From Candidatus Nanohalarchaeota archaeon (GTDB lineage: Archaea; EX4484-52): DNA of 6,475 nucleotides. Under the pieces are notes generated by a model that saw only the letters and a program-made list of their open reading frames with translations, did no database searches and was not told where the DNA came from. The stretch is from NCBI GenBank assembly GCA_003660905.1, contig QMVB01000055.1:1-6475 (forward strand), given 5' to 3'. Shown here one piece after another: positions 1 to 6,475 of the stretch (positions are counted from its first letter, which is position 1; every line of letters starts with the position of its first letter). The position numbers and the translations under genes are program-made.

Positions 1-1503
1 ACAATATTGATTGACAACAACAGCAACCATAATCCTGAGATAGGCACAGACAAAGTATATTATAATGCAAACGAAAGCAACCCTATTGAAGTTACTCTTG
101 AAGGAGGCAATACTGCTTGGTTCAATATTACTCTAATAAAAGCAAGCGACAATTACACTACGACAGTACCCATAGATAATGCAACGCACATGGGAAACAA
201 GACAGATAAGGGATTTACTTTTTATTTGTCTGGAGTAAACACATCAACCGATACACCTTATGCAACTTTTGGTTTTATCATAGGTGGCTGGAACAATAAC
301 TGGACTGTAGATGGACATACTTACATAGGAAATGGAGAGGATATATATAATGGAATGTTTAACATCACAAACATTACAAACAATACAGTAAACATAACAT
401 GGGTGCGAAATGCAATTATAGTAAAATCCATCTGGCTAAATGACAGCGATATTGCGGCTGGCGGTCAGGAAGATAATAGCCCAAAGAAGATAAGAATTGT
501 AAATATCAACAATACAGACTATTCTCTTCTTGCATTCAAAAATGCAAGCATGAATACAACACAGCATGAGCAGTGGGAAAATAACATGTTTTATGTTATA
601 AATTCAACAGGCTCTGTTATGGGCGCATACACAAAAGGACAGCAGATGAGCGAGTTGCATGATTGGGCTGTTCTAAAATCAGAGATATGGGACAGAAAGA
701 TATCTGTTTCAAACCAGTCGATAAATGGCAGTATTATCTATCCGATGCCATGGACATGCGATAACTCTCCAATATATATAGGTAATTTTACAGAGGTAAG
801 TGCGAATGCAAGAGTGGCTACAGATGATGGGGGTATGGAAAATAATCAGCCATTGGACAATTCAACGCAGTATTATGTTATGGTCTATGACAATACTGCT
901 GATGGACAGATACGCTTTGATAAGGCAAAAGTCTGCGATTCTGTTGATTTCAGCGAGAGCGATGATCCATTTGGATGCAATGGTCCGAACTGTTTCCCAA
1001 GACACATGGAAATTGGCAGGGAGAACTGGCCATTTATGATACTGAACTTCAACGATACAAATAAGACAGTGAATCTGTTCAGTAGAAAATTTGATATTGA
1101 TGTAAACAATACGCCGATACTGTCTCTTTATGTCAGTGCAGTGAACTATGACGGAAGCCCAGTGGCAGGAACAATAAATCTAACTGAGATTATGGGAATT
1201 GATTCTTCTGCTTTTGATAAAGAAGAAAAAACATTCGGACCGCCTCCAATGATAAATATGTTGGGAAATGTATCTGGTACAAAAAATGTTACTCTTACCA
1301 ATGGAAATGCATATATTGATATGGGTGTTGGGAATTTGACTGCAGGACCATATAATTTAAAGGCAGTTGTTAATAATACAGCATCTCTTTTGGCAGAAGT
1401 ATTGAGCGGAGAGGATATGTTTTTCTTTGTCATGGGAGATTTTGATAAAGGAGGACAGTCTGAAGGAGAAGGAGGAGGAGAAGAGGGTGAAGGTCCCAAG
1501 TAA
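1..1503 (+). CDS. Secreted, sequon-rich surface glycoprotein (5'-partial)
   Basis: The reading frame is open from the first base, so the true start and any signal peptide lie upstream; the TTG at 7 is only the first alternative start codon inside the window. The visible 500 residues are rich in Asn, Thr, Ser, Gly and aromatics, with no hydrophobic helix long enough to span a membrane. A hand count gives about 29 N-x-S/T sequons, roughly one per 17 residues. This is typical of archaeal S-layer or other exported glycoproteins. Four cysteines (the last two in GCNGPNC near 981-1002) could form disulfides. The last ~100 residues before the tail look like a beta-sandwich (Ig-like) domain ending in FFFVMGDF. 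The protein then ends in a Gly/Glu tail (EGEGGGEEGEGPK) without an anchor, so it is probably released or held by a partner. I do not recognise a specific family. The downstream gene begins 27 bases after the stop and is probably co-transcribed. Confidence 0.8.
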   Translation, partial: TILIDNNSNHNPEIGTDKVYYNANESNPIEVTLEGGNTAWFNITLIKASDNYTTTVPIDNATHMGNKTDKGFTFYLSGVNTSTDTPYATFGFIIGGWNNNWTVDGHTYIGNGEDIYNGMFNITNITNNTVNITWVRNAIIVKSIWLNDSDIAAGGQEDNSPKKIRIVNINNTDYSLLAFKNASMNTTQHEQWENNMFYVINSTGSVMGAYTKGQQMSELHDWAVLKSEIWDRKISVSNQSINGSIIYPMPWTCDNSPIYIGNFTEVSANARVATDDGGMENNQPLDNSTQYYVMVYDNTADGQIRFDKAKVCDSVDFSESDDPFGCNGPNCFPRHMEIGRENWPFMILNFNDTNKTVNLFSRKFDIDVNNTPILSLYVSAVNYDGSPVAGTINLTEIMGIDSSAFDKEEKTFGPPPMINMLGNVSGTKNVTLTNGNAYIDMGVGNLTAGPYNLKAVVNNTASLLAEVLSGEDMFFFVMGDFDKGGQSEGEGGGEEGEGPK

Positions 1504-1517
1504 CCATATATGAAAAT

Positions 1518-1525
1518 AAAGGAGG
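1518..1525 (+). promoter_or_regulatory. Strong Shine-Dalgarno site (AAAGGAGG)
   Basis: AAAGGAGG ends 5 bases before the ATG at 1531 and is a near-perfect complement to the 3' end of 16S rRNA. It decides the start of the second gene: the in-frame ATG at 1510 lies upstream of this site, has no ribosome binding site of its own, and would put charged residues (MKIKED) in front of the signal peptide. Confidence 0.85.
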
Positions 1526-1530
1526 ATATT

Positions 1531-3044
<1,514 letters not shown>

Positions 3045-3048
<4 letters not shown>

Positions 3049-4436
3049 CTCATTTTTTTGTAGACCTCCAATATATTTTTGGCAAATACAGAGGCATTGA
3101 ATTTTTCTTTTATATTTTTGAGCCCTGTTTCTGAGAGTCTTTTTAGCAAATCTTTATCTTCTATAAGACTAATAATTTTTTCTGAAAGATCAACCGAATC
3201 ATTGGGTTTGCATAGCAGACCTCCCTTTGTCTCTTCTATAATTTCAGTAAAAGCGCCATGATCAGGCAATATCACGGGCGTTCCGCATGCCATGCTCTCT
3301 ATAGGAACAAGACCAAAGGGTTCAGGATATATTGTCGGATACACAACAACATCAGTTCTGTTCAGCAATGCTATTTTTTCTCTTTGGCTGATGTTGAATT
3401 TAAACTCAATTATTTTTTCCATGCCGAACAGGGCGATGTATTTTTTCAGAACATTGAGATAGTCTATATCATTTCTGTCTATATTTCCGGAAATGATTAT
3501 TTGGAATTTTTTGTAATTTTCTTCTTTCAGATGCTTTGCTGCAAATACAAGATTAAGCGCTCCCTTAACTGGGGTTATTCTTCCCAGATAAGTTATTGAA
3601 AATACATCGCTCTTTTTCTTAACATTTTTCGGCTTATAGAGAGTTGTATCCACTCCGTTATATACAACATCAATTTTATTCAAAGGAATATTGAGTTCCC
3701 TGCCTGCTTTTTTTGCATAATATTTGCTTATTGCAATAAAACTGTCTGTTTGCTTTGCATTTTCCTTTAGTTTGTCAATGACATTTTCCCTGTAATCCTG
3801 CGGATATGCGCCAATAATCATATCATATCCCTGCAGTGTTGCAATATGCGTTAAATCCATATTCATGTCAGAAATTATGCCGGACCACAATACAGAGCAG
3901 GTATTTACCAGTTCAATCCTGTTTTTTTTGAACTTGTTTTCCATTTTTTTGACTTCTCTTTTCAGCTTTCCGCCAGAGCCCAGCAATATAGAATCAAGAA
4001 TCTCCTGCTCTTTTTTCTCTTTTATTTCAGCGGAAATATTGCTTATGATTTTATTTTCAATATTTTTTATGAATTTTGCGGTTATGTTTTCAAGGTTGAT
4101 TGTTATAAAATCATTTTTTAATGAAATATCTTTCAAGAATGGGATCCTGTTTAAGTTGTATTTAATATTAGGGTATTCAATTTTTGGAAGCACGGGCAAT
4201 TCAGAATAATTGGGTATATTGTGCGCCAGCAATACATCGCCAATTTTAAAAAATAAAGAATCTATATTTACTTTTTCCCCAGTAAATGGTTTAAAGAAAG
4301 TTGAATAAAAATATATTTTTTCACCAGATGCCCTTATGTTTTTTACAAGCAAGGCATCTCTTATCCACCCGCCGCCATAATTGTAGCTGCTGGATGTCAG
4401 ATAAGCAATATTCTTAGTTTTTGCTTTTTCGCGCAT
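3045..4436 (-). CDS. GT4-type glycosyltransferase
   Basis: The product has 463 residues and a GT-B fold of the GT4 (Glycos_transf_1) type: a retaining transferase that moves a sugar from a nucleotide-sugar donor to an acceptor, normally on the cytoplasmic side. The N-terminal Rossmann-like domain starts with NIAYLTSSS and a glycine loop, NYGGGWIRD (residues 19-27). LQGYD at 201-205 replaces the more usual HG.D motif. The C-terminal donor-binding domain shows VVYNGVD (257-263), YLGRITPVKG (283-292, with Arg286 and Lys291 as likely diphosphate contacts) and EPFGLVPIE (372-380, the EX7E pair Glu372/Glu380), then GTPVI and GGLLCKPND. A charged, helical stretch at about 100-180 is longer than in many relatives. 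There is no signal peptide or clear membrane helix. The start at 4436 has no Shine-Dalgarno site and a TATA-like box about 29 bases upstream, consistent with a leaderless mRNA. Donor and acceptor are unknown. A role in glycosylating the adjacent sequon-rich protein is plausible from position only. Confidence 0.9.
3053..3059 (+). terminator. T7 tract after the surface-protein stop codon
   Basis: Seven consecutive T residues begin 4 bases after the stop at 3048. Archaeal RNA polymerase can terminate at U-rich tracts without a hairpin, so this is the most likely end of the upstream operon transcript. The same bases encode the Lys-Lys near the C-terminus of the convergent glycosyltransferase. No comparable long T-tract is evident for transcripts coming from the other side. 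Confidence 0.4.
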
Positions 4437-4460
4437 ACTATATAATAGTTATAGCAGTGA

Positions 4461-4470
4461 TTTTTAAATA
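4461..4470. promoter_or_regulatory. Shared, nearly symmetric TATA-like box of divergent genes
   Basis: TTTTTAAATA lies in the 52-base gap (4437-4488) between the divergent glycosyltransferase and oxidoreductase genes. Read on + its centre is about 23 bases before the ATG at 4489; read on - (TATTTAAAAA, preceded by the purine-rich BRE-like GGAAA) it is about 29 bases before the ATG at 4436. Both distances suit archaeal leaderless transcripts, and neither gene has a Shine-Dalgarno site. A second minus-strand candidate, TATATAAAGG (about 4474-4483), would give a short leader of about 15-20 bases. Confidence 0.55.
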
Positions 4471-4488
4471 TTTCCTTTATATATAGTC

Positions 4489-5901
4489 ATGGCTGAGCAA
4501 ACAACAGAGACTCCTAAAAAATACGACTATATAATTATCGGCGCAGGAATTTCAGGTCTTCTTTCTACTTTGATGCTATCAAAAAAAGGCAAAAAGTGCC
4601 TGTTGATTGAAAAGAGCAATCATCTTGGAGGGGTATGCTCAACCAAGATTGTAAATGGCTATTGCATTGACAACGGACCGCATGCAATCACAGAATTAAG
4701 GGAAGGCCCCCTTGTGACGCTGTTGAGCAAATACGCCAATTACAGCATTAAATTCGTGCCTCACGGGAATTACTATATTCGGCTGAAAGGGAAAGGCGAA
4801 CCGTACGTAATGCCTGTCCCGAATAATCTGGCAAGATTTGCAGGAGCGCATTTTTTGGGCAAAAAAGACCGTTTAATTATGGTAAAACTGATAGGAGAAG
4901 CTCTTACGAACAAGATTGTATCTCCCAAGAAAAACGACGGCAGCGTATATGAAACTCTCGTAAAAAACAAGCTTTCGAGCAAGGCAATGGTATTTGCAGA
5001 TACAATATGCTATTTTTTGAGCGGGGCTTCCATGAAGGAAACCCCTATTTCGAGAGTGATTGAAGGAGGAGGATTTGCCCCGAATAAAAAATTAAAAAGA
5101 AATCATTTGAAGAAGCATAGAATCATTGACAGAATCAACACTCCGTTTTCTTCTATAATGGATCTTCAGAACTTATTTGCGAATCAGTCAGAAGCAAGAC
5201 AGGGCTATCCTGTGGGGGGGTTGCAGACAATTGTTGATGCAATCTGCTGTTCTTTTGTAAGGAACAATGTAGATATAATTAAACAAGCAGAGGCAGGGAA
5301 AATAATTGTCGAAGGAAATTCTGCTGTTGGCATTAGCACAAATAAAGGGACTTTTTTTGCGGACAAAATCATCTATTCCGGGTTCATGAATAAATTGCCT
5401 GAGCTGATGGATGACGGAATTTTGAGAAAAGAATATATTGAAAATCTTCTTGGTTTGATTCCGTGCAAATCATATTCTCTTTGGCTTGGAATGAAGCCGT
5501 ACAAATATTTCAATTACAGGGGCTCTGAAATATGGTTTGAAGAAAAAGAGCCATTCTGGGCGATGCCTGTTTCAAATTATGATTCATTGCTTGCGCCGAA
5601 AAATAGGATGCTTGTGGGATTTACAACCATTGTAAAGACCAATGTAGAAGATACAAGGAAAAGTCTCGCATCCACATTAGAGTATATTTTTCCTGATATT
5701 GCAAAATATGTTGAGATGAAATATGAGCAGGTGGAAATTCCTGAAAAAACAGCAATAAGGATAAACACAGTCCTGCCAAAGACAAAATCACCGGTTGAGA
5801 ATTTATATCTGGTCGGAACAGATACTGAAAAGAGGAGTATGGGTCTTACAAAAGCAGCATACAGCGTGATGAATCTGGAGAAGGAATTGTTTAATGATTA
5901 G
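4489..5901 (+). CDS. FAD-dependent oxidoreductase, amine-oxidase/phytoene-desaturase-like
   Basis: The product has 470 residues, a normal length for this superfamily. After a short polar N-terminus, residues 12-48 form the FAD-binding Rossmann motif: YDYIIIGAGISG (G18-x-G20-x-x-G23), Glu41 ending the second strand to hold the ribose, and HLGG (45-48). Family-typical elements follow: GYCIDNGPH (57-65), GYPVGGLQTIVDA (239 onward, as in CrtI- and protoporphyrinogen-oxidase-like enzymes) and the C-terminal FAD motif LVGTD...SMGLTKAA (441-457). No transmembrane helix or signal peptide is evident, so it is probably cytoplasmic or membrane-associated. Relatives act on carotenoids, other isoprenoids, porphyrinogens or amines; nothing here fixes the substrate, and no carotenoid or haem gene is nearby. 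The start is supported by the TATA-like box 23 bases upstream and by the position of the Rossmann motif. A G7 run at 5214-5220 lies inside the conserved GG motif. It diverges from the glycosyltransferase and converges on the DUF1653-like gene. Confidence 0.88.
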   Translation: MAEQTTETPKKYDYIIIGAGISGLLSTLMLSKKGKKCLLIEKSNHLGGVCSTKIVNGYCIDNGPHAITELREGPLVTLLSKYANYSIKFVPHGNYYIRLKGKGEPYVMPVPNNLARFAGAHFLGKKDRLIMVKLIGEALTNKIVSPKKNDGSVYETLVKNKLSSKAMVFADTICYFLSGASMKETPISRVIEGGGFAPNKKLKRNHLKKHRIIDRINTPFSSIMDLQNLFANQSEARQGYPVGGLQTIVDAICCSFVRNNVDIIKQAEAGKIIVEGNSAVGISTNKGTFFADKIIYSGFMNKLPELMDDGILRKEYIENLLGLIPCKSYSLWLGMKPYKYFNYRGSEIWFEEKEPFWAMPVSNYDSLLAPKNRMLVGFTTIVKTNVEDTRKSLASTLEYIFPDIAKYVEMKYEQVEIPEKTAIRINTVLPKTKSPVENLYLVGTDTEKRSMGLTKAAYSVMNLEKELFND

Positions 5902-5924
5902 ATAGATAGGTGCGCGAATGAGTT

Positions 5925-6164
5925 CTATTCAATATATTTAAAACGAGAAATTTTCTTTCCATTGATTTTGACATTTTCAAAAAACATTTCGAATGGTCTC
6001 GCAAATAAAGGCTCATTTCCGTATTCTTCTTTCAATTCCGGCACATCATAAAGCGCCTTATATAGAACCATCTTCTCCCTTGTTTATGTATGCAGGACAA
6101 CATTCAAAACGTCATAAAATTTTTCCTTATGGTGTTTGCATTTTCCGGTTTTTATTTTTGTCAT
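5925..6164 (-). pseudogene. DUF1653-like protein interrupted by an in-frame TAA
   Basis: Read on the minus strand from the ATG at 6164, one continuous frame of 80 codons resembles the small DUF1653 family over its whole length. It begins MTKIKTGKCKHHKEKFYDV, continues to VVLHT, then TREKMVLYKALYD, EPLFARPFEMFFENV and finally NGKKISRFKYIE before the TAG at 5925-5927. The family pattern as I recall it is GxYxHYKGxxYxVxxVxxHxET, ExxVxYxALY, LxxRPxxMFxExVxxxGxxxxRFxxI. Codon 27 (6084-6086) is TAA exactly where the family has Glu in HxET, so one G-to-T change from GAA would explain it. The Tyr of GxY is Cys and the KG is KE, also off-consensus. A TATA-like box precedes the start. Alternatives are a sequencing error, readthrough, or restart at the in-frame ATG at 6071, which would give a 48-residue product. 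The function of DUF1653 is not established. Confidence 0.75.
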
Positions 6165-6187
6165 AGCAATACTTGTAAAGTATAAGT

Positions 6188-6195
6188 TATATAAA
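6188..6195 (-). promoter_or_regulatory. TATA-like box of the DUF1653-like gene
   Basis: TTTATATA on the minus strand ends 23 bases before the ATG at 6164, with its centre about 27 bases upstream. This places transcription at or next to the start codon, as for a leaderless archaeal mRNA. No Shine-Dalgarno site precedes that ATG, which fits. The box supports this being a real gene locus despite the in-frame stop. Confidence 0.5.
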
Positions 6196-6318
6196 TCTTA
6201 TTGTATCTTTCTCTCAATTGTGCATCTGCTCCACATATATAGAATCCCAACAAAAGGAGGAATATTATTAAATCAACATACCATATGCATATACGCGAAG
6301 TCTGTCGCAGGCGAATTT

Positions 6319-6346
6319 GGAAAAAATTTCAGCAGGAAATTTTTCC
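6319..6346. repeat. Inverted repeat / hairpin
   Basis: GGAAAAAATTTC (6319-6330) and GAAATTTTTCC (6336-6346) are inverted copies around the 5-base loop AGCAG, giving an 11-base-pair stem with one bulged A. The stem is AT-rich with GC ends. No T-tract follows directly on +, so it is not a classic bacterial-type terminator. Its role is unknown. Confidence 0.6.
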
Positions 6347-6475
6347 GTATATCCTAAGTTTGACACATAACTAAATTATTATTTTTTCACAATATTTTAG
6401 ATATAGAATTTGACAGTTGGACGTACCTCTAATTCTTTAAAATTCCGCCATTTTAGACATTATTGTGCGAATGTG

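Larger units (their letters stand above)
6165..6475. other. 311-base stretch without a convincing gene
   Basis: No frame on either strand gives a recognisable protein here. The stretch holds the minus-strand TATA-like box (6188-6195), an isolated plus-strand AAAGGAGG (6253-6260) with no ATG at a suitable distance, a 10-base palindrome ATATGCATAT (6283-6292), a hairpin (6319-6346), and a T6 tract (6382-6387) that could terminate a plus-strand transcript. The right edge cuts the sequence before any further gene becomes visible. Confidence 0.6.

Noticed and set aside
1510..1530. Earlier ATG (1510) as start of the PGF-pre-PGF protein
   Set aside because: It precedes the Shine-Dalgarno site and would add a charged MKIKEDI extension before a normal signal peptide.
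5865..5900. GTGATGA resembling a C box of an archaeal C/D guide RNA
   Set aside because: It lies in the coding sequence of the oxidoreductase and no matching D box (CTGA) or C'/D' pair follows at a suitable spacing.
6136..6357. 73-codon plus-strand frame beginning MHFPVFIF
   Set aside because: It overlaps the start of the DUF1653-like gene on the opposite strand, has no ribosome site or TATA-like box at its start, and resembles no family I know. The frame appears to be chance.
6285..6374. 29-residue plus-strand frame beginning MHIREVC, downstream of AAAGGAGG
   Set aside because: The Shine-Dalgarno-like site ends 24 bases before this ATG, too far to serve it, and the peptide has no recognisable features.
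6437..6475. Short minus-strand frame from the right edge ending MSKMAEF
   Set aside because: Only about a dozen codons are visible before the stop, too few to call the end of a gene.

Overview
The window looks archaeal and comes from an AT-rich, compact genome. It encodes a surface protein with a PGF-pre-PGF-type domain, a family typical of archaeal exported proteins. The apparent start sites fit the mixed archaeal mode: the gene inside an apparent operon has a strong Shine-Dalgarno sequence (AAAGGAGG), while the genes with their own promoters have a TATA-like box about 23-29 bases before the ATG and no ribosome binding site, as expected for leaderless transcripts. Rank below Archaea cannot be fixed from this sequence. 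A small-genome (DPANN-like) or related lineage is a guess.

Layout from left to right. (1) 1-1503 (+): 3' part of a large secreted glycoprotein, very rich in N-x-S/T sequons, with no C-terminal membrane anchor. (2) 1531-3048 (+): a signal peptide, two Ig-like domains, a poly-Ser/Gly linker, a PGF-pre-PGF-type domain, an acidic stalk, one transmembrane helix and a basic tail. It sits 27 bases after gene 1, probably in the same operon. (3) 3045-4436 (-): a GT4-type glycosyltransferase, convergent with gene 2 and overlapping its stop codon by 4 bases. (4) 4489-5901 (+): an FAD-dependent amine-oxidase/phytoene-desaturase-like oxidoreductase, divergent from the glycosyltransferase across only 52 bases that hold a nearly symmetric TATA-like box. 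(5) 5925-6164 (-): a DUF1653-like gene, not detectable as one open frame because a TAA stop interrupts it at codon 27. Its own TATA-like box lies just upstream. (6) 6165-6475: no convincing gene; a hairpin, a short palindrome and T-rich stretches.

Taken together, genes 1-3 suggest a cell-surface module: an unanchored, heavily glycosylatable exoprotein, a membrane-anchored partner, and a cytoplasmic glycosyltransferase that could help build the glycan. This link rests on context, not direct evidence. The oxidoreductase cannot be assigned a substrate. No RNA gene, CRISPR array or mobile-element gene was recognised. The clearest anomaly is the DUF1653-like gene broken by a single in-frame stop; the other genes are mostly recognisable families in an ordinary compact arrangement.
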